Assembly: GCA_010909165.1 (NCBI GenBank) | Contig: MU008169.1 | Span: 1,426,001-1,490,000 of the forward strand | DNA from: Anthoceros angustus | Taxonomy: Eukaryota > Streptophyta > Anthocerotopsida > Anthocerotales > Anthocerotaceae | Length of the DNA stretch: 64,000 nucleotides | Direction: 5' to 3' | Shown: one piece after another, positions 1-11,968 of the stretch | How the letters are laid out: every line of letters starts with the position of its first letter | Numbering within the stretch: the stretch's first letter is position 1 | Made by a program: the position numbers and the translations under genes | The notes under the pieces: generated by a model | Databases searched by the model: none | Seen by the model: the letters and a program-made list of their open reading frames with translations, nothing else | What the model was told of the DNA's origin: nothing

Positions 1-1859
1 ACTGCAAGAGCATTGGCAGGCCCCACCTGTGTACTCCACGATCGCCCGTAGTCTCACGGAGCAGACTTGAAATCACGTCTTTTTATCACGAATGGTATGA
101 ATGGAAGCCTCAGGAGGCAGGGTATCGCGTGGGCGAGCAAACAGCGGCTTATCAAAGTGGAGGGGCACGAAGGATCATTCTTAGGAAAGGCCATGTTTGC
201 TTGATGACAGGTGGATTGGCCTCGTTGGGATCGAGAGATGGATTAATGACGCGTTGAATCCCCGCTAGCAGAGGAACAATGAGATGTGGAGGCGAGGTGT
301 TTGTGGTGGACCGGAGGGGCAGTCCGTCACCGAGGGTACCTTGTGTGCGGCACAGCGATGCCAAAAGGCCGGGGAGTAGGAGGAGGCGGGTGGCGGGGCG
401 AGAGTGGATCACTCCGTCGCGGCCATGCTGGGGCGGGGCCAAGCGTCACTAGCGAGTGAGAGATGTCGAGGGGAAGAGACACTGAAGAGGTCAATGAGTC
501 GGGGCATCATGGGTACCTTTATTATGGAGCAAGGTCGATTGGCCGTCTGAGGGAAGGCGCGGTAGCGCCTGGGGGCCTAGCGAATGAATTTGGTTAGGGT
601 CTTTGCCAGGGCTGGACCTAAGAGAGCTTTCCGGAAGTTGTGGGTGGCGATCCCATTCGATAGGCCATCTTAGGACACATATCACGAGGCTATGATGCCC
701 CTAATAACAAAGGCGGTGTGCCCACCCGCAGAGATAATTCACAGTTTGAGATCCCCACCATTTGCACATGGGCTAGTTGGAGACGTCCGATTAGCGGGCG
801 GGGAGTGCGAGGCGCCCTAGGGGTGGGCAGCTTGCTCATACTGGGGAGGAAGGGTGATGAGCAACTGTACAAAGGAGGAGGAAACCAAGGATTAGGCGTA
901 GGGGTGCAGGCTTGTAAATGACCTGTAATGGGGTTCTTCTTGCGCTTCACCTTGTTCTTACAGTTGTGTCCCGAATAGAGAGTGTTGAGGGATCGTTGGA
1001 AGCCAGGAGGCGTGAGGGAGAGAAGAATTGAGAGAGAAGGGTCGGTGAAGGAGGGTCCAGAAGTTATCTGTGGCATGCGAGGTGTGAGAGGAGTGGAAAG
1101 AAGGAACATGGGGGAACAATGGGGGATTGGTATGTGGGGTGGCTGAAATCACCGATGCACTGTGAAAAGGTGCACATAGGAACAATGGCTACTGGAGAAA
1201 ATAGTGTGTGCGTGGCGCCCTTTGTTGTGTGTGTGTGTGTGTGTGTGTGGGGAACGGGTGTGTGATAACCTAGGAACTTAGTTTCACAAGTCGGCTGAGC
1301 ATAGGCTAGTGCGAGGAATAAAAACCCGCCCGTGAGTGGAGAGAGCCACTGCGTGAAAGCTGATGGCGCGCGTAGAGAGAGGAGGTGCTAGGGTTTGGTG
1401 TGGGACCCACCATGGTAGTTGTAACCACTACCCGGTGGTGGGAGAGCCACCGTGGTAGTACTGGGGCGGGAGGTCGTGGAATGCGCTCGGTAGTTGGCTA
1501 ATGTCGGTGTGATGGTTGAGTAGATGAAGGAGAGGGTATAGCCAAGTCCAACTAGGGCAAGGTCAATAGTGATAGAAGTTAACGTCTCTTGGCACAAACC
1601 ATTCCTTGGGAAGATCCTAGCCTACAGCGACATTGAGAGTAAATTCGGGACCTCTCTGGTGTCCTTAGACACAAGTTCACACTCCACAAAGACATGATTA
1701 CAACTGTGAGAAAAGTAGCCGACGCCAAGGGAAGGGAAGGAAATGAACCATGACTAAGAAAACCAAAAGTGTCATCCGAATCATGGAATTTAGTGCCCAC
1801 CGGTTTTCCCCGTTAGTTGTATATCTGTAAGCAGACGGTCTGGCCTTGCAGTATTCCAC
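1..1859. other. Gene-free left flank, probable repeat remnants
   Basis: I see no gene in this stretch. Open frames are short, overlap on both strands and resemble no family I know. It holds a TG-dinucleotide run and, near 1405-1470, a patch of short complementary CCACC/GGTGG and TGGTAGT/ACTACC motifs. The gypsy remnant that follows suggests this is also decayed retroelement DNA, but nothing here proves it. Confidence 0.4.
1226..1249. repeat. (TG)n microsatellite
   Basis: An uninterrupted run of about twelve TG dinucleotides. No gene is adjacent. Confidence 0.95.
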
Positions 1860-2400
1860 TTTGTATATTCAAATGGCTTCAAATATTATGTTGTTCCCGA
1901 GGCAAAGAGTGGATTTCTTGTTGAGAACAACTTGACAGGATTGTTCCATCGCATTCATGCATCTCTTCACTTAGCTCCGCCAGCGGGCTAAGATGAGCAT
2001 CAGCCCTTTCTCTTGATGCCATCCTGGCGTATGCAAGTCGTGAATCGACGCAGGCCACACCGCCAACAAGAAGAGGCGATGGCGAGCACGAGGTAGGAGA
2101 TCTGGTATGGGTGAAGGTCAAAATAATCGTTCTCACATCTGAAGGTAAGGCAAAGTTGGCATACAAGTATGTGGGACCTCCTTTGCCAGTGGTAAGAAAA
2201 TTCTGGGTTGCTTACTAGCTCGACACTTGCCCAACTTGGAAGATGTGCCTTAGTTTCATGGCCAGTCCTTGTTTAAGAAAATTAGTAGGAGAGCTCCACA
2301 GAAGTTCTTAGATGAGGGCAAGGCCTCACTCATGCTCGCTAGAGGAAGTGAGGAGGGATGTCACGATCGAGTAATCGGTGGCGGACCATGAGACAGCTTG
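1860..2400 (+). pseudogene. Ty3/gypsy pol remnant, integrase C-terminal end
   Basis: A short frame open from 1997 to 2217 reads, in order, HEVGDLVWVKVK then KAKLAYKYVGP. This is the pattern seen at the C-terminal end of Ty3/gypsy integrases (VGDLVWL..., then KLAPKFIGPF...), the small beta-rich DNA-binding part. After a stop near 2217, other frames continue with fragments resembling the usual tail (leucine/proline/asparagine-rich, then VHxVFHVSxLKK-like words, about 2235-2320). Catalytic DDE residues, RT and LTRs are not visible nearby, so this is a broken fragment, and its family assignment rests on the two motifs. The host would be a plant gypsy element, possibly a chromovirus relative. Confidence 0.6.
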
Positions 2401-2709
2401 ATGATAGATGCGCTATGTGATCAGCTGCGGACTGCGAGGCTAGCATAGGAAGGCCAGCGACAGCAGGCGGGCTAGGCGCGCGTTAGAGCTGATTTGAGGC
2501 AAATAGGCCAGGGTTCAATGAGTCAAATTAGGCAAGGAGGACACTAACCTAGCTAGCTAGTAACGGACTGGAACCCGGCCAGGCGAAAAGGACGTGAGAC
2601 GACAAGGCCGGAGTGAATTGATGCTCCCAAGAATCAGACATATCTCGTTCCGTCACTGCAGGCGACTTCGTGTCTTGGTCCTCTTGTCTCGAAGAATGCC
2701 GACACTGGT

Positions 2710-3030
2710 GAAGATCTCTTATTATGGTTTTGAAGTCCAAAATATGGTTATAACTCTGCGATGGTTCGGGAGGTTTGAGGGCTACCTACATGTATACATA
2801 GTTACATGGTGTATAATAAGAACAACAAACGATGGGTCAAATAAACTACACCTTGACGTGCGGCGGCAGCGAACACGCCCTCAGACCATCGACTCTTGTA
2901 GACCACGAGCACATTGACATACCATGCCAAGCCTCTTGATGCGGGCTTGACAAAACCCATGATTGTTGTTCTAATGAATTTTGAGGTCAATTGAGCTTTT
3001 TGAGGCTAGCTTTAGTTTGGAGTTTTGGGA
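2710..3030 (+). repeat. Diverged left-end fragment of the tandem array unit
   Basis: From AAGATCTCTT at 2710 this stretch follows the array unit: TATGGTTTTGAAGTCC, the TACATAGTTACATGG run, AACAACAAAC, the GAGCACATTGACATACCA block and the GCTAGCTTTAGTTTGGAG block. It is more diverged from the others than they are from each other. It ends at AGTTTTGGG, where a TIR element is inserted. The unit resumes beyond 6427 with TTATCACAAGTTTCC, exactly the sequence that follows AGTTTTGGGGC in undisturbed copies. Confidence 0.8.
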
Positions 3031-3034
3031 AGCA

Positions 3035-3059
3035 AACACGATAATTTTGAAGGGGAATA
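3035..3059 (+). repeat. Left terminal inverted repeat
   Basis: AACACGATAATTTTGAAGG and following bases, matched in inverse orientation at the right end of the insert (about 6403-6427). Confidence 0.65.
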
Positions 3060-3765
3060 TACTAACCCCTTGACGACGCACCCCTTGTCACGAAGAACAC
3101 CTTACCTAAAAGCGCATATGTGCCCTACTTTGATAATGCACACACCCTTTACGAGGTCATTACGTGATAAATGCCACACTTTCAAGTGAACACCCTAGAA
3201 ATGGAGCATGGGTGCGGGTGCATTTTTGTAGAATGTTTAGAGGGCTGCCATTTTCATATGTTTAGTACAATAAAACTTTTACTTTGAAGTGGTGGAACAC
3301 AATGAAAAACAATCTTGTACTGAGAGTCCCATTTTAATCGTCGTAAACAACATTGCAACAAACATCTGCTAAAGGAGGGAGTGGTCATCGGCGAGTCATT
3401 GAAGAGTGCGGCTGGCGACTCATCCATGCCTTGCAAACCGAGTCAAGAACCGCCATATTCTGGGTCCATATCTTCCGCCTCAAAGTTATCGTTCTCCTCC
3501 ATTGCTTGCTCGTCTTCAATAGTATCATTCACAGGCCCCATCGGCGGTGTGGGCCGAACATCTAGGGTTTCTTGACCCTCATCCAAAAGGTCGTGGTCTT
3601 CAACCGGCACTCAATGCAACCACTTGGGCAGGCAATCCTTCTCACTTATGCAAACCTCCTTTGCCCAGGCGGGATGGACCCTGCGATGCGGCTCGAGCGT
3701 TAGCTCTTCCTCTGCGTCTGGTAGGACTTGTACACCATGTGTCGTTGTTCAATGTACCGCGCACC

Positions 3766-4523
3766 TCAAATCGGCTTCAATCGCAATGCGATTCGGCCAC
3801 ATAGCTTGTCTGCCAATGTTGTCGTGCTCCGCCACATCCACAATCTCCTTCCACGGAGAATGTTTTGACAAGTTTTGTCATAAGGCCTAGCGGGCGTTGG
3901 TAAGGGCATACCACCCGACTTGTCGTGCGATAGGTGGACGACTTCTTGGCGGCGGTGGTGCCCAATAAGCATCCTTCCATTGTTGAAAGTCCCATGCATG
4001 GCGTTAGGCATCATAGGAACCCGATCTCTCGCACAACTTGCTTTTAGACACCATCCCATCACGCGTACTCGGGGTCTCAAATCCGCCTCATCGTTATTCA
4101 TGTTTGTCTTGTCCCGGATGAAGGACACCATGCCTCCCTTCCCACAATTTCATAGACTCCACATTGTGTGGGCTTCTTCAACTCCATGCAAGGCGATAAG
4201 CTGAACTCCTCGGTGGTCTTCTCTTCAAAACTACGAAAGCTGTTCCCAACATGGCCAAATCCATCCATAGGACCGATGTCAAACCCGAGGGGGCGTCCAT
4301 GACAAGCAAAGTGTATCTCCTTCCCGAGATAACCACGCATGTCAAGAACATTCGTCCTTCGATCGTCTTGGACACCTTTTCGATCGATGGAGCGTTGAAA
4401 GCGTGGAGTCCCTCTTGCAAGTCCTTGATGCGCTAAAGCCCGGCTCATTCTCAAGCCCTTCCAATTATTGATCTCAAATATGAAATGGCGAAACTCCGTG
4501 AAGTTTCGACAAGACCTCCACAT
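3766..4523 (-). pseudogene. Unidentified degenerate coding stretch in the TIR element
   Basis: Two adjoining minus-strand frames (4523-4098, then 4131-3766) are open for 141 and 121 codons and overlap at a probable frameshift. Composition is protein-like, with words such as GYLGKEIHFACHGRPLGF and HGTFNNGRMLIGHHRR. I do not recognise a domain and see no clear catalytic triad. Its position inside a TIR-bounded insert makes a decayed transposon protein the natural guess, but no motif supports it. Confidence 0.3.
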
Positions 4524-4629
4524 CCTTCAATTGCCGCATGCAATCCAATGGTTAGCGAAGAATATCCTATACTTTTCCACGAAAGGGAACAGCTATTGCA
4601 ACAACGCTACGCCATCCTCGTCACCATTA

Positions 4630-5400
4630 TTTCAACACAACGGGTGGCTCAGATGGCGCCTACCGCCGCCCTCCCCGGACCCGCTTGTGGCCTCGAGTGT
4701 GGTATGCGTGGAGCGAGGCGCCCTGGCCGGCGCCCACGGCCCGCTGCCAGAGACACCACGCAGTGGAGGGTGGCCGTCCGGCGCCCTCCACTGCACCACC
4801 CGAGGAGGCCCGAGGCTGGGCGGCGCGTGGCCGGCGCTGGGCACTGCGGCGCCACCCGCCGGGCCCCCACGTCGAGGAGGGAGCGCCGAGCCGGGCCTAC
4901 CGCCTCCACCGAGCACTCCGCTAGCCCGACGGGTGTGCGCAGAGGGCACACCGTCACCGCCACCCTAGGGGTGGCGTTGGAGGGCCGGCCGCCTTCTGAC
5001 GCAGAGACCCGGCTTGCATCCCAACGGGTGCGTAGGCGGCTGCCGCCGGCGCCCGCTGATATATGGCGGCGAGGGTGGCGCGCTGGGCCGGCCGCCCGCC
5101 TCCGCGCGCCACCCGGGAGGCCCACTGTGATGGGGCGCGGATGGCGCGCCGGCCGCTGGCGCCGCCCGCGCGCCACCCGGGAGGTGGATTGATGGGGCGA
5201 CAGGCGCCGGCCGGCCGCCCGCCTGCACAACACCCATTCGGTGGCTGGCCTGGTGGCGCTTAGGACGGCGCCGCCGCCCGGCTTCACACCACACGCAGAC
5301 GGGTGCGCAGCGGAGGGATGGCGCCCTCCGCGCACCACCCGCCGGGGTTACGGGCGTCCGCGATAGGAGGTCGCCGCGCCGGCGTGGTCCGCGTAGCGCA
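4630..5400. other. Very GC-rich island with short repeats
   Basis: Base composition jumps to strongly GC-rich. Short motifs recur: GCGCGCCACCCGGGAGG twice (5104-5182), CACCACCCG- and CGCCACCCGCCGGG-type words at 4795, 4850 and 5330, and ACGGGTGTGCGCAG / ACGGGTGCGTAGG / ACGGGTGCGCAGC at 4928, 5023 and 5298. Long overlapping frames on both strands (up to 235 codons) are expected from the lack of AT-rich stops, and I do not treat them as genes. Confidence 0.6.
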
Positions 5401-6402
5401 TTAACATTGGTCTAGTGTCGAGCATCCTTGCAAGTGGTTTCACGTGCGTGGCGGGATACACCACCACTTCCAAGTCCCGGATGAAGCTTTGTTGGATGAG
5501 GCATTATTGAGGGCCCCACAGCGGATATGTACTTCAGTATATCAAATGCTGGAAGGCAACAACGGAATGCCTGCGGATGAATGGGGACATAACGGAACCG
5601 AGAGGGGATGTTTCTCGGCAAGGCTGCACTCGACACGCATAATGAGCCGCTTCGGATTGGGGAGGTCTGACGTGAAGCCAAAAGCACCACGACTCATTTT
5701 CTTCTCCACCGTATCGCATCCACTACACAAATGCGTGATAGTGAGATATGGCAGAATACATAGTCCGCTGTGGTGGTAACCCATCTCGGTCCAATGCAGA
5801 GGAAAAAAAGGAATAAGGTCCATTACCTGAAAAACATACAAGAGGTATTTGTAATGAAATACTATCCCAGATTATGGGTTTGTGTTGAACGACGTAAACA
5901 TCTATATGTGGACAAAAAGGATAAGGGATAAGCTCATGAAGTTATGGGTTTTCACAATCATGCGAGTCAAAGTGCAGTCAAGATAGTGATGACAATGCGT
6001 GAGAAGCCGGACCTGATGATTTAAGGATTGAACTCGATGAGTGAAAATGAAATTGCTTTTCCCGGGTCCCAGAGTTAATTTTGTAAGTCTCGGTTGTTAA
6101 TGTGTTAGGAAATACGCCGTCTGCGGCTTTTGTGTCCTTCCTAAACCACATTTTCTCCCAAAACCGAAGTTTACAATGTCTTTTCCTAGGCAGAACTATC
6201 TCCTCACTGCTCTTACTTTGCATTATTCCTAGGTTCGGCTATACTCACCACCATTCCCCACAAACATTGCTGGATGGAAAGTAGTAACTTTATCTGCACA
6301 CCCTTTTTCGTGAGTTTTTCGCGAATGCCTTCAAACTGCTTTTTAGGGCCCATAAAAAACCCCCTTCAGAGATTATTTGCAGAAAACCCCCTTCGAGATT
6401 AT

Positions 6403-6427
6403 TCACCCTCTTCAAAAATTATCGTGT
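6403..6427 (-). repeat. Right terminal inverted repeat
   Basis: Reads CTTCAAAAATTATCGTGTT on the plus strand, the inverse of the left end apart from one extra A and one G/A difference. Confidence 0.65.
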
Positions 6428-6474
6428 TCTTATCACAAGTTTCCTCAAATCCTTAATTGTCAGAAAACGTTTTC

Positions 6475-7383
6475 ACCAATACATATTCAGGCTATCATAT
6501 TGAAAGTCACACTATGTTCTAGACATATACCCTCATGGATCGATCTCCTCCTTTTTGTTTTGACAAGAGGTAGCCTCCATCAAGCATGTGGACAAATAGG
6601 TTATGATGTCATATTGGAATAGTACAAGTAACATGACTTGCAAAAGTAAATATTCACCGCATAAAAAGCATACTCATCATCGTTGGTGCACTCATCCTCC
6701 TTTTCAGCTTTTGACAAGAGGTCCCCTCACGTCAAGCATGTGGACAAATAGGTTACGATGTCATATTGGAATAGTACACAAGTAGTAACATGACTTACAA
6801 ACCAAAACAAAAAATCTTACCAGGATAAGAGCATACTCATCGTTGGTGCAGGCACTTGCCCCATGCATATCGGACCATGTAGCCAAAGATACCACATTAT
6901 GGATATCATGACCATATAGACTTTCGTCAAAACCAAAGCCACCCACAAAGCGCGCTATGGTTCCTTGCCCATGACACTTGCCGTTGTTTTGATTGAGCTT
7001 AGCAAATATAGTAAAACTCCCACATTTGGTGCTCGTAGCTCTCGTTATCTCAACAAACCACTTGTCGTGCTCTAAGCCAATCTTGGAGATAATCCACATT
7101 ATCGCAAGGTGCAGGCAAGAATCTTTGGCAAAAGACAAGCAATTAGCACACAAAATAAGTCATAAAGAGTAATTCTGCACATTTCATCCAAATTACGACA
7201 TGTTTCAAAAGCTTAGCGAAATTTATCATCTCGCTTCCATAATCTCGAACGAATTAAAGGTTAACATTGTCCCAAACTTTTGAAGGCGTGGGACATTTTC
7301 GCCACCAACTAATACTGACCTATATAAGCTCTACAACGAACCCCAAGACCACAATCATCCAACTAGACGTTGCATCCCGCCAT
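6475..7383 (-). pseudogene. Array gene-unit copy 1
   Basis: Minus-strand copy of the amplified gene-like unit (described fully at 43957-44879). The start codon is at 7383-7381. A frame of 130 codons (7153-6761) covers the conserved middle block, including KCHGQGTIARFVGGFGFDES and DIHNVVSLATWSDMH, and ends at a GTAAGATTTT donor. The block upstream is out of frame with it because of small indels relative to other copies. Function unknown. Confidence 0.45.
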
Positions 7384-8203
7384 GGCTATCACTAATACCA
7401 AGAGGTCTTTGCTTAAAATTCAAGCAAGAAAGGTGTAATGCTCATACCACATCTTGCCACATATATATAACCTCTAACAAGTTTTGGTCTTGATGTTTTG
7501 TTTCAAAATTCGAAAGGATGGCAAGGTTTTGTTTTGTTTTAAATGAAGCTTTGATTAACAAGGTCTTTTGAAGAAAATGGGATGGGTTTTTTTGTTTGTT
7601 TTTCAAACTTTCCAAGACTTAGCAATTGCACATGCCGATTGCTAGTAATTAATAGGGATAGGCGGGGCGGATCTCGGGAAGAGGCTCCAATTGGGCCTTT
7701 GTTGTAACTTCGTCCCAACTACATGTCGCGGTGAGTGTGAGGGGTCATGGGGGAGAAAAGCGTAGTGTTGAGAAGAGACAATCAAGGGGCAAGAGTTTGA
7801 GTTGGTCAGCCGACTCGTCCTCTGGTTGTTGAGGACTTAGATGTTGTGGTGATGGCAGGATGACTTTCGGCCTTGGACTTCTATTCCCTTGGAGGGAGGA
7901 CGTCTTCAACTCGCCGTTGTGGTATGTATGGTGGACTGTGTGTAGAGGTTAGATAAAACTCAAGGACGAGGGTAGAATTTCAAGGCACTCGGCAAATGTT
8001 TGCACCAAATGAAACATCAAGGCGCACGTTGGGCTATGTACTACGTACCGTACCCCAAGAGGTGGTTCGAGAATAACTAACTTTTGAAAAACAGTAAGGT
8101 CAACACTTATATTTCTATTTTTGAGAGTTTCAACATTCTCTGCAAATATTGCTATCAGATTTTAACATTTATTAAAATTCATACTTACCTAGAACCAAGC
8201 ACA

Positions 8204-8208
8204 TGTAT
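8204..8208 (+). repeat. Left target-site duplication candidate (TGTAT)
   Basis: Five bases before the TGTGGC end. The partner TGTAC lies at 14656-14660; the last base differs. Confidence 0.4.
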
Positions 8209-8708
8209 TGTGGCGCGACTTTCGCTGACGGCCAGCCGGGCGCGCACAATCCCGTGTCGTTGTAGTAAGGAGTCCGTTCCCGAGAGAATGATAAGCTCCG
8301 TTTGCCGCGTTCGACTGATCCTTACCTTGCGTCCGCTCAACTTTAACACACGTAATCGCTGCTTTGCGCCTAACTACTCATAACGTTCACCGAGCAGGCC
8401 GGTGTGGCCAAACGCTTAAGGACCTGCTTGCCCCAGACGCCACCTTTAGTCCGTTCCTCTCATCACTCCTACCACGCCATCAACCTTGGAAAAGAACGCA
8501 AGTGGCTACACCGACCTCCTCCGTTGCTCAGCGGGCCTCTCGTCCGGCTCAGACGCCTCCCGAGTTCCTCCGCTCACATGCCCGTCCGCTGACGCCGCCG
8601 CCTGACGAACACGTCCCCGCCGCCTTCCCCGCACACACCACCACACGTTAGGGTCGTCACGGGACCTTGATCCTCCCGAGCCGCTCCGCCAGGACTCAGA
8701 CTCACGCT

Positions 8709-10366
8709 AGCATGAAGACACACAAGGTGCAAGCAGCATCAACACCAAGAGAAGATGATTTATTCAGAGCCTCATCTTATACTACGCCCAAGTCGGCGTC
8801 TTTATTACACTTATTCGAGCTGGTGGCACCCAAGACGCCCTAATCGGCCGCCTACCATCCTATTCCTCCCTCCTATCTCCTTCGTCGGTGGGCTGGGAAG
8901 GTCACAGGTTCCGTCTCGGGATTGGTGGTCCAATCTCCGTCTCGGGATTGGTGGTCAATCTCCCGTCGGCGATTGCGGCGCACAATCGGATGATCCGCGA
9001 GGCGGACCCCTTCCTCTTCCCGAATCCCGCCAGTTTTACAAGGCGGCCGACGACCGCCACACTACGCAACTTCCCCCTGCCCCCCCAAAGGTCCCTCCAG
9101 AGGGCCACCGACGCCCGCCTCCCCCAGCCAGAAGCCTGAGGGACCTCCTCGTTGCTCAGCGGGCCTCTCGTCAGACTCTGCCGCCCTCCGGAGTTCCTCC
9201 GGCTCCGTTCGGTCCGCTCGTCTTTGGGCGGCTGCTGCAGGCGAACACGGGTCCCCGTCGCTCTTCCTGCACACACCACCACGTTGGTCGTCACGGGACC
9301 TTGATCGATCTCTCCGGGGTGCCGTGCACTTTCGACTCGGGACTCACGTTAGCATGAAGACACACAAGGTGCAAAGCGGCATCAACACCAAGAGAAGATG
9401 ATTTAGCCTCGGCCCTCTTATACTCGCCCAAGTCGGCGTCTTTATTACCCTATTACGGTGGTGGCGGCCAGTCCATGTCGGCCGCCTACCATCCTATTCC
9501 TCCTCCTATCTCCTTCGTCGGCGGTGGGCACAGGAAGGTCACAGGTTCCGTCTCGGTATTGGTGGTCAATCTCCCGTCAGCAGTTCTGGCGCACCCAATC
9601 GGATGATCCGCGGGACCCCTTCCTCTTCCGGAATCACATCGGGTTGGGCGGCGGTCGGCGGCCGCGTTACCACACGTCTCCCCCCAGCTGTGGGTCCCCT
9701 CGGTAGAGGCCGGTATACGCTAAGTCGGAGGGACTCCTCCTTGCTTCGAGTCCGACTCGAGGTCCGGCCTCGACCCCGAGTCTCGAACTCGGAGTCCGCT
9801 TTATTCCCGAGTCCGGCCTCAGGTCCGGCTCATCTCGGGTTCGACCTCGTGGTCCCCTTATTACACGGGTCCCCGTCGCTCTTCCTGCACACACCACCAC
9901 GTTGGTCGTCACGGGACCTTGATCGATCTCTCGGGGCGTGCACCTTTCGATGACTCGGGACTCACGTTAGCATGAAGACACACAAGGTGCAAAGCGGCAT
10001 CAACACCAAGAGAAGATGATTTAGCCTCGGCCCTCTTATACTCGCCCAAGTCGGCGTCTTTATTACCCTATTACGGTGGTGGCGGCCAGTCCATGTCGGC
10101 CGCCTACCATCCTATTCCTCCTCCTATCTCCTTCGTCGGCGGTGGGCACAGGAAGGTCACAGGTTCCGTCTCGGTATTGGTGGTCAATCTCCCGTCAGCA
10201 GTTCTGGCGCACCCAATCGGATGATCCGCGGGACCCCTTCCTCTTCCGGAATCACATCGGGTTGGGCGGCGGTCGGCGGCCGCGTTACCACACGTCTCCC
10301 CCCAGCTGTGGGTCCCCTCGGTAGAGGCCGGTATACGCTAAGTCGGAGGGACTCCTCCTTGCTTCT
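8709..10366. repeat. Three tandem copies, period about 620-640 bp
   Basis: The landmark AGCATGAAGACACACAAGGT occurs at 8709, 9351 and 9969. Copies two and three are almost identical for about 400 bp, up to CTCCTCCTTGCTTC (about 9733-9746 and 10352-10365), while the first is more diverged. The second junction is therefore a recent duplication. Identical 82-codon frames at 9458-9706 and 10076-10324 are only a by-product of this. Confidence 0.85.
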
Positions 10367-10723
10367 GAGTCCGGACCTCGGGGTCGGTACTCAGTCGAAC
10401 TTGAGTGCCTTATTCCAGAGTCCGGTCTGCGGGTCGGTCTCATCTCAGGGTTCGGACCTCGGTCGAACTTGTCTCAGTCGGTCCCCAAGCTCCGACTTTA
10501 TCTCGGACCTCATCGCTAGGTCCTCATCCCTACCCACCGACCCTTGTCTTGGGTGGGTTGGCTTCCTCCTTCCGCGCCTTCTGTGGCCGCCTATCCTCCC
10601 GAGCAGTGTTGCGTGGACTTACCCCGAGATCCGTTGTATTGGCCTGGCCCGCCTCCCGAGGCTCTTCTCCCCGCTGCTGCCTCCAAACAGGCCACTAGGG
10701 TCCCCGTCTTGTCCCCATGCCCT

Positions 10724-11020
10724 TCATCCCTTGAGCCTTGGGTCCGTCCATGTGGCGGCGAGAGGCTTCTTAAGGAGCTCGGCGTGGTAGTAGGCAAAAT
10801 CCGAGTCAATTCTTTGGATTGCCTCTTCCACATGTGCGGAGCACCGATACTCCTTCGCCATTGGTGCTCGGGAGGCGTCTTTGTCGACTGGACCATCTCC
10901 CTGCCGGGTTTCGGTGGGCGGGGCGAATCTCGAGGCCACAAGGGCCGCCTCGGTCACCTCCAGCAACCGCTGTTGCTCACTTTGCTCCGGCTCCGTCGTT
11001 TCGCTCTGCGGCTTAGCCAT
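10724..11020 (-). pseudogene. Gag-like fragment of the 8.2-14.7 kb element
   Basis: A 98-codon minus-strand frame, rich in Glu, Gln, Lys and Ala, with heptad-like stretches (EEAIQRIDSDFAYYHAELL). It belongs with the charged minus-strand frames at 11332-11631 and 12777-13280 (KRANKELAAKRAKEGEAP and similar), which suggest a coiled, basic gag-type protein broken by many indels. No CCHC knuckle or capsid signature is visible, so the gag reading is an inference from composition and context. Confidence 0.35.
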
Positions 11021-11968
11021 AGCGCGGCGCTCCTTCCGCCTTCCTTAAGCGGACCGGCGGCTTCTTTTGCGTCCGGTGCTCTCGCTCCCGTTCATACGGC
11101 GTTAGCTCGCCATCTCCCTCTCCGGGCGGTCGGGCAACTCTGCCCGGATTCTTCAGTCCTTCTCCATTTGACGTCCTGCTCCTTGTTCCATCGCCTTACC
11201 TCCTCCGTCCAGCCTTTGGGGCCGCTCTATCTCGTTCGTGATCGTGATCACGCCTGATACCATTCCTCTCAATGGTAACTTGGGGGACTCGAGTCTCTTT
11301 GCGGTCTTCCATCTCCGCCTGTTGCTCCACCTCACGGCGGGGCGGAGATCCTCCATCTCCTTGCGGGCTTCCTTCTCCTCGGCATGGTGGCCCTTTGCTC
11401 GCCGCCTCCTGCTCCTTCTTGAGTTAGCGCGCTATCCCCGTCTCCCTCCACGGTTCGATCACGCCGATAGTGATCGCGGTCGATCTTAGCTTCCTCCTCG
11501 CCTTCACAGGCCCCCCGACTTGGTGGTCGGTAGACCGCCTCGGCCAGTCGCGAGCCTTCTGCTTCGGCCTCCTCGCCTCTGTGCGCTACCCCTCTCACTT
11601 GCGAGGTCTTGACCGCTTGGGCCTCATGCACCTTGTGCTCACCCGGTGAAGGAATTTAGTCCGGTCTGTCGAATGGACGGACTTCCCTTCGGCCTCCGTT
11701 TCCCTTCTTGATGCGGCCGAGAGCTTGCCTTCCTCCTCGCCTCTGGGCCTCCAAGCTGCTCTGGAGGAGCACCATCGCCTCCGGTGGCTTCTACTTCACA
11801 GGTCTTCTCGGTCCCATGAGACCCCCAGCATCATCCATGGTGGCAGGACGCCGTGTCTCTTCCACGGCCGCCACCGGTGAGACCCCAAAAGTCCGTAGTG
11901 GGAGGCGGGCATCTCACGGTCCGCCGAGGACCTCCACACATGATCGGAGTAAGTCGGGGTGGGTTCTC

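Larger units (their letters stand above)
3031..6427. mobile_element. Inserted DNA element with terminal inverted repeats
   Basis: In undisturbed copies the array reads AGTTTTGGGGCTTATCACAAG. Here those halves are separated by about 3.4 kb. The left end carries AACACGATAATTTTGAAGGGG (3035-3055) and the right end carries the reverse complement with two small differences (about 6403-6427), so the insert has terminal inverted repeats of roughly 25 bp. I cannot identify a clear target-site duplication, so the superfamily is open. The inside holds unassigned degenerate coding sequence on the minus strand (3766-4523 and 5542-5841), a very GC-rich island, and a C-rich direct repeat AAAACCCCCTTC just inside the right end. 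No DDE transposase is recognisable. Confidence 0.55.
6428..8208. repeat. Tandem array, unit 1
   Basis: A near-full unit, running from TTATCACAAGTTTCC to the CACATGTA site where the 8.2-14.7 kb element is inserted. It contains gene-like copy 1 on the minus strand (6475-7383), its TATATATA promoter at about 7460, the AGACAATCAAGGGGCAAGAG block (7777) and the GGTCAACACTTATATTTC landmark (8098). Confidence 0.85.

Noticed and set aside
4485-5338. Frames of 229 and 235 codons in the GC-rich island
   Set aside because: Composition alone keeps them open. Both strands and several frames are open at once, and the residues are only Arg/Pro/Ala/Gly repeats.
8390-8425. tRNA-like word GTGGCCAAACGCTTAAGG
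   Set aside because: Resembles a D-arm region of Ser/Leu tRNA, but I find no matching acceptor stem, anticodon arm or T arm around it.
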